Below are positions 16,625 to 24,731 of a stretch of 51,518 nt of DNA, in pieces. Below the pieces are notes generated by a model. It ran no database searches and was not told the DNA's origin. It was given only the letters and a program-made list of their open reading frames with translations. Source of the stretch: JBBQKQ01 sp043719155 (GTDB lineage: Bacteria; Patescibacteriota; Minisyncoccia; Phycocordibacterales; UBA5272); assembly GCA_043719155.1 (NCBI GenBank), contig JAYSUJ010000006.1:1-51518 (forward strand), given 5' to 3'. The number at the start of each line of letters is the position of its first letter. Positions within the stretch are counted from its first letter, which is position 1. A program made the translations under genes and the position numbers.

Positions 16625-17299
16625 AACCTCACTAACTTTATTGTAAATGTATTGGTCGACTATTTGTTTATAGCCAACAGAGTTTGGATGTATGCCGTCG
16701 TTTTGCATTAAAGAAGGATTTGTAAAAATCTCTGTGGTTACAAAAGGTATCAAATTTATACCTGTTTCCAGCGACATTTTTTTGTAAATTTGATTAAATT
16801 CTTTGGTATAGAGACTGCCGAGGTTGGCGGGCGCCTGCACATTCATCAGAAAAATGTTTTTTGAAGGAAGAATCTCCTTAAAAGAGGAGATTATATTTCG
16901 CATGTTTTTCTCAGTTTCTTTGTTTGGCAATGCCCTTAAGGCGTCGTTGCCACCGATGGTTATGAGTATTGCTTTTGGGTTTTGTTTCTTCAAAAAATCC
17001 ACCCGCTCCAGTAGGCCTGCTGTAGTCTCTCCGGATATTCCAGTGTTAATAACTTCTACGTCATACCCATTGTCTAAAAGTTTTCTTTCCAGTTGCGCCG
17101 GGTAGCTTTCAGAAATGTTTAACCCATAACCAGCTGTCAAACTATCGCCCACCGCTAAAATCCTAAATTCCTTTTTCTGCTGGACACCCTCAGCTGTGTC
17201 GGCAACTTTAACAGACTTATTTTCTTTCGTAAATGCAAAAAAAGTGTAGATTGCTAAGGTGGCGGCTAAAATTAAAATGAAACTAATTATTTTCTTCAT
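16598..17299 (-). CDS. SGNH/GDSL hydrolase, TesA-like
   Basis: 233 residues with an N-terminal signal or anchor segment (1-23). The four SGNH blocks are present: GDSLTAGYG with nucleophile S53, block II NTGISGETTAG, block III TIGGNDALR and the DGIHPN catalytic Asp/His near 204-209. This matches lysophospholipase/thioesterase TesA. It is the last gene of a run: ABC ATPase (20468), FtsX-like permease (19784), then this gene, overlapping the permease by 17 bases. E. coli tesA likewise neighbours ybbA-ybbP, so a membrane-lipid-handling complex is a fair inference. Confidence 0.85.
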   Translation of the reverse strand: MKKIISFILILAATLAIYTFFAFTKENKSVKVADTAEGVQQKKEFRILAVGDSLTAGYGLNISESYPAQLERKLLDNGYDVEVINTGISGETTAGLLERVDFLKKQNPKAILITIGGNDALRALPNKETEKNMRNIISSFKEILPSKNIFLMNVQAPANLGSLYTKEFNQIYKKMSLETGINLIPFVTTEIFTNPSLMQNDGIHPNSVGYKQIVDQYIYNKVSEVLEKSFPAR

Positions 17300-19784
17300 A
17301 ATTTAAATATTCTTTTAAAGATCTGCCCCCCTTTCGCCACAAGTAAACACTCACTAAGCTGATACCAAATAAAATAGAAATAAAAATATAGAAAGACACC
17401 GAGTCAAAATAGATAATTTTTTTTATTTTCAAATATTGAACAATAGCAAAGTTGGCTAGCAGAATCGCAAAAATATAAGCAAAACTAGAGGCAAGGACAA
17501 CGGTCGACCCAGATTCTAAAATGTAAAAGTTTCTCACGTATTTGTTTTCTTTCCCGAGAGCCATAAGTCTTGCCCCATCGCGTTTCCTGTCCTTTGACAA
17601 GGACGAAAGTATGGTAACTATTAACATTGAGGACAAGATTATGGGTGGGATAGTGATGACAAGTATTATGGACAGTAAGATGTCTATAAGTTCTGTTCCT
17701 ATTTTTGTAATAGCACCTGTATCAATTACTGATACATTTGGGGCAGAGTTTGTCAGGTAATTTTTAAGTTTGGTTTGGCTTTCATTTGAAATGTTGGCAT
17801 AGCCAAAGAAAGTTTTTGGATATTGCTCTAAAGTCTCTTTAGGTAATATGAAATAGAAAAAAGGATACCCACTTCTGGTGTCGGCCTCCCGGATACTGGT
17901 TACTTTTGCTGAAACTGTAAACCCTTGGATGTTAAATTTTATATCACTGTTCATCTTTATGTTAGCTCTCTTTGCAAAGGTTTTTTCCAAGCTGACCTCT
18001 CCTACTTTTTGCTCATAAAATTTACCCTCTACCACTTTTTCACTCGGTAAAAGATAGTCTCTATAAGTTAAATTAAACTCTCTTCCTAGTTCCCTATCTA
18101 GGTTACTACTTTTGTCTTGAGAGGCTTTTTGTATATCCAGTCCATCTATTTCGGATATCCTGGCTCTGACATTTGGAAATAAACTTATTTCTGGAAAGTT
18201 TTCCAGTAGTCTTTTTTGTTGACTATTTTGAACATCAAGCACGTATGTACTGGGCAGAGTTTTTCCGAGGTCGCTCTTTAAATAATCTTCAACAGAAGTT
18301 CTTAAAACTGACAAGTTGTAGACTGAAGCTAGAGCTACAAAAAGAGAAGCGAAGGTTATGAGTCCAAAAAAACCGTCGAACTTTTTTTGGGCAACAATTA
18401 GTTTTAAGGAAAAAGGAAATCTTTGGCGAAAGTTGTAAGCTAAAGAAACGAAATGATAATAGAAAAACATTAAAGCTGCGTAAACAATGACTATGCCGGC
18501 CATGACCAGTAGTCCGAAATAAAAACTATTCAAAAAGTAAATTGCCAAACCGGTTATGGGTAATATTCCCAGAACAACGTCCGAAGCTATTTTTCTAGCT
18601 GTATTCTTGCTTTCCTCACTCTGTCCGTGGGACAGTAGCTCTTTCGGAGTTATTTCACGCAAACGATTTATGGCAGGCAAAGTAGCAAAGATAGACGTAA
18701 CAAAAATAACCACAAAAATAAGAAATAACTCTGAAAAATCTGTTTTTAAAAACATGGGTAAAGTAAAATTGGCTTCGGCAATTTTCTCTATATATTTAGA
18801 AATGTAAAAGCCTAAAATTATTCCAAAAAAAGTACCCAAAAATATTATAAAACCATTTATCAAAAACAAGATTTTATAAATACTTTTAATATTTAAACCT
18901 AGAGCAATTAAAACGGCAAACGAGCGGCGCAGCCTCTGAGACAAATAGTTTACAGATGCATAAATGTTTACTAGAGACAAAATTGAAATGACTAGGATGG
19001 TTACAATCAAAAACCTTTCTACTATATCTAGGCCGAAAGATATCCCGCCTTGTGTTTCCCCGTCAAATCGACCTCTAACTTTAGATTGTTTTGCACTTAT
19101 TTGCAAGCCCTCCATCTCTAGCTTATTTATTCTATTTTTTGTTTTTATTTTGGCGATGTATTCCTTTCTAAATAAGCTTAAATCTGCTTGGCTTTTCTCT
19201 AGCCCATCTTTGGACATTAAAATTGTTCCTAGAAATGAAAACCCTCCTATCAAACTTTCAGGTGTAGTTTTAACAATGCCGGCAACACTAAAGGTTGCAT
19301 TGTTAAATAAAACCTCCTCACCTGTCACTAAATCCAGGCTTCTAGATAGGTTTTCGTCTAAAAATACTTCAGTAGCTTTAGGAAATTTATAGTCTCCAGA
19401 AATTAGTTGTATCTTACCGTAAAGTGGGTAGTTTTTATCGATAATTTTAAAATTTGCCCCTGTGTTTTTATCTGATGTGCCTTTCTCTTTGTTTAAGGCT
19501 TGGATCAAACCTGAAAAAGTTATTTGTTCAGAAATTGACAAACCAGACCCGGTTTCTGGGGACAAACTTTTAAGTAAAGTTTCCAAATCGTATTTGCGAC
19601 TGGACTCAAAAGAAAAGTCCCCACCCAAAAACTCTTTGTTCTTTGTTGTTATAAAGTCACGAGCAGAGTTTATAAGTAAGAAAGAAGTGGTCACCACTAG
19701 CCCAGTTAAAAGAATCGAGAAAAAAGGTAAAAGCAACTTGTCCCACTCTTTTGTAACTATTTTTTTAGAAAATTTAAACAACAT
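17283..19784 (-). CDS. FtsX-like ABC transporter permease, YbbP-like
   Basis: 833 residues. Architecture typical of type VII ABC permeases in duplicate: an N-terminal helix (about 17-40), a large extracytoplasmic domain to about 245, three helices (about 255-375, with SLVNIYASVNYLSQRLRRSFAVLIALGLN), a short central hydrophobic pair (about 400-455), a second external domain (about 500-690) and three last helices (about 700-820, with RDGARLMALGKENKYVRNFYILESG). These systems usually work mechanically rather than as importers. It starts four bases after the ATPase gene and overlaps the GDSL hydrolase gene, as in the ybbAP-tesA cluster. Confidence 0.85.
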   Translation of the reverse strand: MLFKFSKKIVTKEWDKLLLPFFSILLTGLVVTTSFLLINSARDFITTKNKEFLGGDFSFESSRKYDLETLLKSLSPETGSGLSISEQITFSGLIQALNKEKGTSDKNTGANFKIIDKNYPLYGKIQLISGDYKFPKATEVFLDENLSRSLDLVTGEEVLFNNATFSVAGIVKTTPESLIGGFSFLGTILMSKDGLEKSQADLSLFRKEYIAKIKTKNRINKLEMEGLQISAKQSKVRGRFDGETQGGISFGLDIVERFLIVTILVISILSLVNIYASVNYLSQRLRRSFAVLIALGLNIKSIYKILFLINGFIIFLGTFFGIILGFYISKYIEKIAEANFTLPMFLKTDFSELFLIFVVIFVTSIFATLPAINRLREITPKELLSHGQSEESKNTARKIASDVVLGILPITGLAIYFLNSFYFGLLVMAGIVIVYAALMFFYYHFVSLAYNFRQRFPFSLKLIVAQKKFDGFFGLITFASLFVALASVYNLSVLRTSVEDYLKSDLGKTLPSTYVLDVQNSQQKRLLENFPEISLFPNVRARISEIDGLDIQKASQDKSSNLDRELGREFNLTYRDYLLPSEKVVEGKFYEQKVGEVSLEKTFAKRANIKMNSDIKFNIQGFTVSAKVTSIREADTRSGYPFFYFILPKETLEQYPKTFFGYANISNESQTKLKNYLTNSAPNVSVIDTGAITKIGTELIDILLSIILVITIPPIILSSMLIVTILSSLSKDRKRDGARLMALGKENKYVRNFYILESGSTVVLASSFAYIFAILLANFAIVQYLKIKKIIYFDSVSFYIFISILFGISLVSVYLWRKGGRSLKEYLNYEENN

Positions 19785-19787
19785 ACT

Positions 19788-20468
19788 TTATTGTCTCTGC
19801 AATGTCAATTTTCTGTCTTCCAACAAATAGACTCTGTCCATTTTTTTGGCTATTTCTTCGTCATGAGTGATCATGATGAGTGTTCTTTTTTCATTTGTTG
19901 CTAAATTAAGAAGCAAGTCCAACACGTGTTTTCCGGTGCTTCTGTCCAAACTCCCAGTTGGCTCGTCGGCCAAGATAATTTGCGGGTTATTTGAAAGGGC
20001 TCTGGCAATGGCGACTCGTTGTTTTTCCCCACCAGACAAATTGGTCACAGGACTGAGTGATTTATGTTTGATGGAAACTGCTTCGAGTAACATGTCCGCT
20101 CTTTTTCGATTTACTTCTTTTTTTATTTCTTGGGGAGCCATCACATTTTCCAAAACCGTAAAGGGTAATATAAGCTCAAAAGATTGGAAAATAATTCCTA
20201 TTTTTTCGTTACGATATTTGGCTAGTTCACTTTCGGTCATAGTGTTTACAGCTCTGTCTCCTACCATGACTGTCCCGCCTTGTGGAGTGTCTAGCCCAGC
20301 AAGAAGTGATAAAATTGTAGATTTCCCAGAACCACTAGGGCCAACAATAGCAATTTTTTCTCCTGCGAATATTTCCAGGTTTACAGAGTCTAGGATCAAT
20401 ATTTTCTTTCCGTTTTCTTCAAAAAATTTTGTTACATTTATGAGTTCGACAATTTTATTTTTGTGCAT
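19788..20468 (-). CDS. ABC transporter ATP-binding protein, YbbA/LolD-like
   Basis: 226 residues with all nucleotide-binding motifs: Walker A GPSGSGKST near 39-47, Q-loop FQSFELILPF, signature LSGGEKQRVAIARAL near 144, Walker B IILADEPTGSLD and H-loop MITHDEE. Subfamily resembles LolD/MacB/YbbA. It is the first gene of the three-gene unit with the FtsX-like permease and the TesA-like hydrolase; the gap to the permease is three bases. The permease identity and the esterase neighbour argue for YbbA rather than LolD. Confidence 0.9.
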   Translation of the reverse strand: MHKNKIVELINVTKFFEENGKKILILDSVNLEIFAGEKIAIVGPSGSGKSTILSLLAGLDTPQGGTVMVGDRAVNTMTESELAKYRNEKIGIIFQSFELILPFTVLENVMAPQEIKKEVNRKRADMLLEAVSIKHKSLSPVTNLSGGEKQRVAIARALSNNPQIILADEPTGSLDRSTGKHVLDLLLNLATNEKRTLIMITHDEEIAKKMDRVYLLEDRKLTLQRQ

Positions 20469-20508
20469 ACTTTACCAGTATTATACTACACACGTCCCAT
20501 TTAGGGTT

Positions 20509-21006
20509 TTACAGAATCAGGGCTCGAGAAAACTGAACAGAAAAAGATTTACACCAAATGACAATGGCATAGTCGTGAGACTCAAAGTCTTTTTTAGAAA
20601 TAAGGTATTCTTGCGGGCCGCTAAGGGATTTCAGCTTCCCCAAATTTAAAGTTTTCAATGTATCTACACCGCCAAGGGCGAGGTTCCCAAATTTTTGAAC
20701 TGAAGATATATAGACATACAAGTCCGGGCCTTGTTTGCTTTTAAAGCTTTCTGAAAACTTGAGCTTGTAATTTTCGCCCACTTTTTCAACAGTTACTTCT
20801 CCCTCGGCGCCGTGCAGTGAGTCGATATTTATGAAGCTGCCCTTTTTAGAAAAGGTGTTGTCTACAACTTTGGGAATCTCAGAAATTTTCTCCTGCGCTA
20901 CCACTTCTGCGACCGCCGACTTATCTACGCGTGAAAGGATAAAAACCAAGACTGAAACAGCTAAAACTGCAACAGTAACTAAGGCTGTGAATATATATTT
21001 TTTCAT
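20509..21006 (-). CDS. DM13 domain protein, membrane-anchored
   Basis: 165 residues. A signal anchor at 1-24 (FTALVTVAVLAVSVLVFIL), then a linker, then a DM13 domain from about 55 to the end: SLHGAEGEVTVEK, KFSESFKSKQGPDLYVYIS, LGKLKSLSGPQEYLI and the conserved YAIVIWCKSFSVQFSRA with the single cysteine. DM13 proteins are extracytoplasmic and have been proposed to take part in redox or adhesion functions. It sits upstream of the YbbAP-TesA-like unit and divergent from the Met-rich gene at 21117. Confidence 0.85.
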   Translation of the reverse strand: MKKYIFTALVTVAVLAVSVLVFILSRVDKSAVAEVVAQEKISEIPKVVDNTFSKKGSFINIDSLHGAEGEVTVEKVGENYKLKFSESFKSKQGPDLYVYISSVQKFGNLALGGVDTLKTLNLGKLKSLSGPQEYLISKKDFESHDYAIVIWCKSFSVQFSRALIL

Positions 21007-21033
21007 AGCGTATAGTATATATTATCCTTACAG

Positions 21034-21076
21034 AATGTAAAGCTAACTTGACATTGAGAAATATTTTGTATATGCT
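21034..21076 (+). promoter_or_regulatory. Palindromic operator 1 and promoter of the Met-rich gene
   Basis: Arms AATGTAAAG (21034-21042) and CTTGACATT (21047-21055) with a CTAA spacer. The -35 TTGACA (21048-21053) is inside the right arm; the -10 TATGCT (21071-21076) follows after 17 bases. The same palindrome recurs at 22233 and 24659, which argues for one shared regulator. Confidence 0.75.
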
Positions 21077-21116
21077 CAAATAGTAAATTTTAAAAAAAAG
21101 TTTGCAATTAAAAAAT

Positions 21117-21605
21117 ATGAAAACACTAAATAAATTAAATATAGGTTTGGTTGTGGTAACAATGTTTGGGGCGGTGTCTGTTTTTGCTATGGATGTGATG
21201 ACCGACAAAGAAAAAATGATGATGAAAGACAAAATGATGGACGATAAGATGGCAACTGGAACAATGATGAAAGACAAAATGATGGATAAAATGACGGACA
21301 AAATGGAAGCTAAAATGGTTAAAAAAGATATGATGGACGAGAAGATGGCAATGAAAGTCTCAAGAAAATCTGCTAAAGCAGAAGTTATGCAGTTGCAAGA
21401 ATTGTTGATTTCAAAGGGTTTGCTGACAGTACCGGCAGGTACTAAGCTTGGTTTTTACGGGCCAAAGACGGTTGCGGCATTTGCAAAATACAAAGCAATG
21501 ATGATGAAAGAAGGTGTGATGATGAATGATAAGATGACTGGTGATAAAATGATGAAAGACGATAAGATGATGGGAACTGGGACTGACACTATGATGAAAA
21601 AATAA
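21117..21605 (+). CDS. Secreted methionine-rich protein with peptidoglycan-binding-like repeat
   Basis: 162 residues from ATG 21117 (aaaaatATG). Residues 1-24 are a signal peptide ending near FAM. Met, Lys and Asp dominate: KDKMMD/DKMMK motifs repeat on both sides (about 27-80 and 135-162), leaving some forty Met. Between them a peptidoglycan-binding_1-like unit (VMQLQELLISKGLLTVPAGTKLGFYGPKTVAAFAKYKA, split here as MQLQELLISKG and FYGPKTVAAFAKY) should hold it to the wall. Met-rich clusters can bind copper(I) or act as oxidant sinks. The operator upstream is shared with MsrA-MsrB and a DipZ-like protein, which suits a Met-oxidation or copper stress role. Confidence 0.75.
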   Translation: MKTLNKLNIGLVVVTMFGAVSVFAMDVMTDKEKMMMKDKMMDDKMATGTMMKDKMMDKMTDKMEAKMVKKDMMDEKMAMKVSRKSAKAEVMQLQELLISKGLLTVPAGTKLGFYGPKTVAAFAKYKAMMMKEGVMMNDKMTGDKMMKDDKMMGTGTDTMMKK

Positions 21606-21615
21606 TATCAAAAAA

Positions 21616-21642
21616 AACTTCCTAAAAATAGGAAGTTTTTTT
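21616..21642 (+). terminator. Terminator of the Met-rich gene
   Basis: Arms AACTTCCTA and TAGGAAGTT around AAAA followed by T7. Confidence 0.85.
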
Positions 21643-21660
21643 GTGATAAGATGTAAGGGT

Positions 21661-21852
21661 ATGCAAAATAAAGTTCAAGACCTAAGAACAGAGAAACAAA
21701 TAACTCAAGAAGAAATGGCAGCTAGCCTGGGCATAACCAGACAAACTGTTATTTCTATAGAAAAAGGAAATTATACTCCTTCTCTGCTTTTGGCTATGAA
21801 AATTGCAAAGTTTTTTAAATTAAAAATAGAAGAAATATTTTGGATAAAATAA
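21661..21852 (+). CDS. Small XRE-family HTH regulator (YozG-like), 63 aa
   Basis: Single Cro/C1-type helix-turn-helix: QDLRTEKQITQEEMAASLGITRQTVISIEKGNYTPSLLLAMKIAKFF covers the domain (recognition helix TRQTVISIEKG), with the IEEIFWIK tail typical of the short YozG-like regulators. ATG 21661 chosen over GTG 21643, which lies against the preceding terminator. One base separates it from the membrane protein at 21854; pairs of a tiny XRE protein and a small membrane protein are common. Its targets are unknown, and it need not be the reader of the local AATGTAAAG palindrome. Confidence 0.88.
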   Translation: MQNKVQDLRTEKQITQEEMAASLGITRQTVISIEKGNYTPSLLLAMKIAKFFKLKIEEIFWIK

Positions 21853-21853
21853 T

Positions 21854-22222
21854 ATGAATAAAAAATTTAGCCTAGAAATTGTTTTGAGTTTAGTGTTTGT
21901 GATTTTGTTGTCGCTTAAAAGTCACCCGTTTGGCATTAGTCTGGGTGAAAATATAAACATGATGACTTTGTCTTTTACAGTGTTACTGTTTTTTATTTTC
22001 ATCTTTTTTGTTTGGGGTGAAAAAGTAGAGGACGAAAGAGATGAGGAAAATAAATACAAAATCTCTCGCTACTCCTACCTGCTGGGTACATCTAGTTTGA
22101 TTTTAGCTATTGCTTGGCAGGACTTGCTGCATCATATGGTGGATCCTTGGCTTATTTTTACTTTGTCGGTAATGGTTTTTACAAAAATAGTTGGAAGAAT
22201 TTATATAAAATATTCTGAATAG
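21854..22222 (+). CDS. Small multi-pass membrane protein, 122 aa
   Basis: Four likely transmembrane helices (about 8-24, 38-56, 75-93, 98-114) with a charged cytosolic loop EKVEDERDEENKYKISRYSY between the second and third. This topology resembles DUF2178/DUF3796-type proteins found beside YozG-like regulators. Cotranscribed with the HTH gene (one-base gap). It may control or be controlled by that regulator; no catalytic residues seen. Confidence 0.7.
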   Translation: MNKKFSLEIVLSLVFVILLSLKSHPFGISLGENINMMTLSFTVLLFFIFIFFVWGEKVEDERDEENKYKISRYSYLLGTSSLILAIAWQDLLHHMVDPWLIFTLSVMVFTKIVGRIYIKYSE

Positions 22223-22230
22223 TTAAATTT

Positions 22231-22275
22231 ACAATGTAAAGCCCACTTTACATTGTGCGTTATTTTGTTTATACT
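22231..22275 (+). promoter_or_regulatory. Palindromic operator 2 and promoter of the DipZ-like gene
   Basis: Perfect 11-base arms ACAATGTAAAG (22231-22241) and CTTTACATTGT (22246-22256) around CCCA. -35 TTTACA (22247-22252), 17-base spacer, -10 TATACT (22270-22275). The best copy of the three local sites. Confidence 0.8.
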
Positions 22276-22299
22276 TTTTTTGTATTAAATTACAAAAAT

Positions 22300-23571
22300 A
22301 TGTTCATACTTTTAACTTCTTTTATTTCTGGTTTTCTGACTATTCTTACCCCCTGTGTGCTGCCCGTTCTTCCGGTTATACTAGGATCAAGCCTGGAAAA
22401 AGCTGGCCATAAGAAGGTTGTCATTATCGCTTCTTTGGTTTGCTCCATAATAATTTTTACACTTTTATTAAAGTTTTCTGCTGCCTTCCTAAACTTTTCG
22501 CCGAGTCTTTGGACAAATATTTCTGGTGGTTTGGTTATTTTTCTTGGCCTAACTTATATTTTCCCCAAGCTCTGGGAAAAGTTTTTCGTTAGCTCATGGA
22601 TTAAAAGAGGTGGTGAGAGTATAAATAAAATTAAAAATGGTAAGCAGGAACATAATAGTGAAAACACAAAAAATGTTTTGACAGGGCTCGCCCTTGGACC
22701 TATCTTTACTTCTTGCTCCCCTACCTACTTTTTAATCTTGGCAGTTGTGTTGCCAGTTAATTTTTACTTGGGGTTTTTGTATTTAGTTGCCTATAGTTTC
22801 GGCTTGGGCTTGGCACTGTTTTTGATTTCTGTGTTCGGTGAGAAAATATTAGAAAAAATAAACAAAAATTTAGTTGAAAATATGAAATTTAAAATATTAA
22901 TAGGTGTTTTATTTGTGATTGTTGGGGTCTTTATTATTTCTGGTATTGATAAGAAAATTGAAAGTAAGATTGCCCAACCAGAAATTGTAAAAAATATTGA
23001 AATTAACTTACTTGAAAATAAAAATCTTTTGAAGGAGAAAAGTGAGTTACTAAAATTAAGTGAATTAAATCAAAAAACTAAAGTGAAAGCAGAAAAAAAA
23101 GAAGAAGTTATGAAATTTGATAATCTGGGTGTTGCCAAAGAGTTAAGTGGCATAGTAGGCTACTTAAATGTTGCTGATAACACAACTTTAAAAAGTATCT
23201 TAGAGAAAAACAAAATTGTTATGCTAGAGTTCTGGACTTATACCTGCATAAATTGCAAACGCACCTTGCCCTATGTAAATGATTGGTATAGTAAATATCA
23301 TGATAAAGGCTTTGAGATTGTAGGTGTTCATACGCCAGAATTTGCTTTCGAAAAAGTAAAAGAAAATGTAGAAAAAAATGCGGCGATGCTCGGGGTCAAA
23401 TTTCCCATTTTTATGGACAATGACTATGCCACTTGGAATGCCTACAACAATCACTATTGGCCTATGAGGATTCTGATCTTACCTTCTGGGCAGATTATCT
23501 ATCAACATGCTGGCGAGGGAGATTACAAAAAAAATGAAGAGATAATAAAATATTTTGTAGAGCAAAATTAG
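22300..23571 (+). CDS. DipZ-like fusion: CcdA-type membrane domain plus thioredoxin-like domain
   Basis: 423 residues from ATG 22300; the upstream GTG at 22255 lies inside the promoter and is excluded. Residues 1-225 form about six helices of CcdA/DsbD type with both core cysteines visible (TPCVLPVLP, C19; GPIFTSCSPTY). A charged Lys/Glu linker leads to a TlpA-like thioredoxin domain (about 290-423) with FWTYTCINCKR, active pair C316 and C319, and the cis-Pro region HYWPMRI. It carries electrons from the cytosol to extracytoplasmic disulfides or oxidised proteins. Shared operator with MsrA-MsrB suggests it may supply the reductant for that enzyme. Confidence 0.88.
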   Translation: MFILLTSFISGFLTILTPCVLPVLPVILGSSLEKAGHKKVVIIASLVCSIIIFTLLLKFSAAFLNFSPSLWTNISGGLVIFLGLTYIFPKLWEKFFVSSWIKRGGESINKIKNGKQEHNSENTKNVLTGLALGPIFTSCSPTYFLILAVVLPVNFYLGFLYLVAYSFGLGLALFLISVFGEKILEKINKNLVENMKFKILIGVLFVIVGVFIISGIDKKIESKIAQPEIVKNIEINLLENKNLLKEKSELLKLSELNQKTKVKAEKKEEVMKFDNLGVAKELSGIVGYLNVADNTTLKSILEKNKIVMLEFWTYTCINCKRTLPYVNDWYSKYHDKGFEIVGVHTPEFAFEKVKENVEKNAAMLGVKFPIFMDNDYATWNAYNNHYWPMRILILPSGQIIYQHAGEGDYKKNEEIIKYFVEQN

Positions 23572-23593
23572 TTAAATGTGCTAATATTTATAC

Positions 23594-24082
23594 ATGAAAA
23601 AACAAAATATCTTTAAAAGAATTTATGGCTGGTTTCGGTGGAAAATGTATGGGGAAACTACCTTCAATTATGACCACATAGTGGATGGTATTTACATTGG
23701 CAATAATCAATGCTGTCGGTTAGCCTTAGACATGTTATTGGTTAAAGAAGGTATATATGCTGACTTGTCCCTAGAAGAAAATGAAATAGACCACCCACGA
23801 GGGGCCGAAGCCTTTCTCTGGCTACCAACGCCAGACCACACACATTCTAGTGAAGAAAAAATTGAAATTGGCATCAATTTTATTGACCAAGTCCTAAAGC
23901 AAAATAAAAAAATATTTGTGCATTGTAAAAATGGGCATGGTAGAGCCCCTACTCTAGTCATCGCTTACCTCATAAGATTTAAAAAGATTAACTATCCAGA
24001 CGCTCTTGATTTGGTAAAGAAAGCTAGACCTGTTATGCATCTACACGTACCTCAAATTTCTTTTCTACAAAATTTTAAATAA
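23594..24082 (+). CDS. Dual-specificity/tyrosine-type protein phosphatase
   Basis: 162 residues. The cysteine-phosphatase loop HCKNGHGRAP (C near residue 114, Arg at +6) is complete, and an upstream acidic loop (LPTPDHTHSSEEKIEIG) can supply the general acid. Fold resembles the DSP family that also dephosphorylates lipids or RNA, so the substrate is open. Basic amphipathic N-terminus KRIYGWFRWKMYG may touch the membrane. It follows the DipZ-like gene by 22 bases and precedes the TVP38 gene by 12, suggesting one transcript. Confidence 0.82.
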   Translation: MKKQNIFKRIYGWFRWKMYGETTFNYDHIVDGIYIGNNQCCRLALDMLLVKEGIYADLSLEENEIDHPRGAEAFLWLPTPDHTHSSEEKIEIGINFIDQVLKQNKKIFVHCKNGHGRAPTLVIAYLIRFKKINYPDALDLVKKARPVMHLHVPQISFLQNFK

Positions 24083-24094
24083 TAATTAGAAATT

Positions 24095-24652
24095 ATGATA
24101 CAAGAATATTTGGAGATATTTAAAGGTTTTCTAGAGGTTCAGGATAAATTTACGACTGGGCTGTATTTAGTTGTTGCGAAAATCGTTGCGGGAGTGACTT
24201 TTGTGCCTGCAGCCCCACTCACACTCCTTTCTGGAGCTTTACTTGGTACTTTTTGGGGTACAGTTGTGGCCATGATTGGTAATATTTTAGGAGCAGTTTT
24301 GGCTTTTTTGGTGGCCAGATATTTACTGCGAAACTTTGTAAAGAAAACTATTTTTACAAAATACCCAAAAATACTGAACTATGAGAAAAAACTTTTTGAA
24401 AATGGTTTCGCTACAGTAGTTTTTCTGCGCCTTGTTCCCCTTTTCCCTTTTAACGTTTTAAATTTATGTTTAGCTGTTACAGAGGTGAAGTTCAAAGACT
24501 ATTTATTTGGAACAATGGTTGGGATAATCCCGGGAACTTTGGCTTTTGTTTATTTTGGGGAGTCGCTGAAAATGTTAAACCTCTATAGTATTTTGTTTGC
24601 AGTTCTGGGCATTTTGGGTCTTTCCTATGTTGGTAAAATTTGGAAAATTTAA
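24095..24652 (+). CDS. TVP38/TMEM64 (VTT/DedA-related) membrane protein
   Basis: 185 residues, about five hydrophobic segments. The VTT core is recognisable: FVPAAPLTLLSGALLGTFWG, IGNILGAVLAFLVARYLLR, FLRLVPLFPFNVLNLCLAVT and YLFGTMVGIIPGTLAFVYFG. Members act as lipid scramblases or flippases and affect envelope homeostasis. Third gene after the DipZ-like and phosphatase genes; operator 3 for msrAB starts just after its stop. Confidence 0.85.
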   Translation: MIQEYLEIFKGFLEVQDKFTTGLYLVVAKIVAGVTFVPAAPLTLLSGALLGTFWGTVVAMIGNILGAVLAFLVARYLLRNFVKKTIFTKYPKILNYEKKLFENGFATVVFLRLVPLFPFNVLNLCLAVTEVKFKDYLFGTMVGIIPGTLAFVYFGESLKMLNLYSILFAVLGILGLSYVGKIWKI

Positions 24653-24658
24653 ATTTGT

Positions 24659-24701
24659 AATGTAAAGCCTGCTTGACATTTGTGCTATACTGAAATAATA
24701 G
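24659..24701 (+). promoter_or_regulatory. Palindromic operator 3 upstream of msrA-msrB
   Basis: Arms AATGTAAAG (24659-24667) and CTTGACATT (24672-24680) around CCTG; TTGACA at 24673-24678. The -10 is uncertain: TAATAG at 17 bases, or an extended TGCTATACT (24683-24691). Confidence 0.7.
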
Positions 24702-24731
24702 TAAAAAATATGATAAAAACAATAATAAAAT

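Noticed and set aside
21180..21600. Tandem ATGATGAAAGAC-like repeats as a CRISPR or minisatellite
   Set aside because: They are codon-level repeats of the Met/Lys/Asp-rich protein, without spacers.
21661..21852. Assigning the small XRE protein as the regulator of the AATGTAAAG palindrome
   Set aside because: It is simply located nearby; YozG-like proteins usually pair with the adjacent membrane protein, and no operator lies before its own gene.
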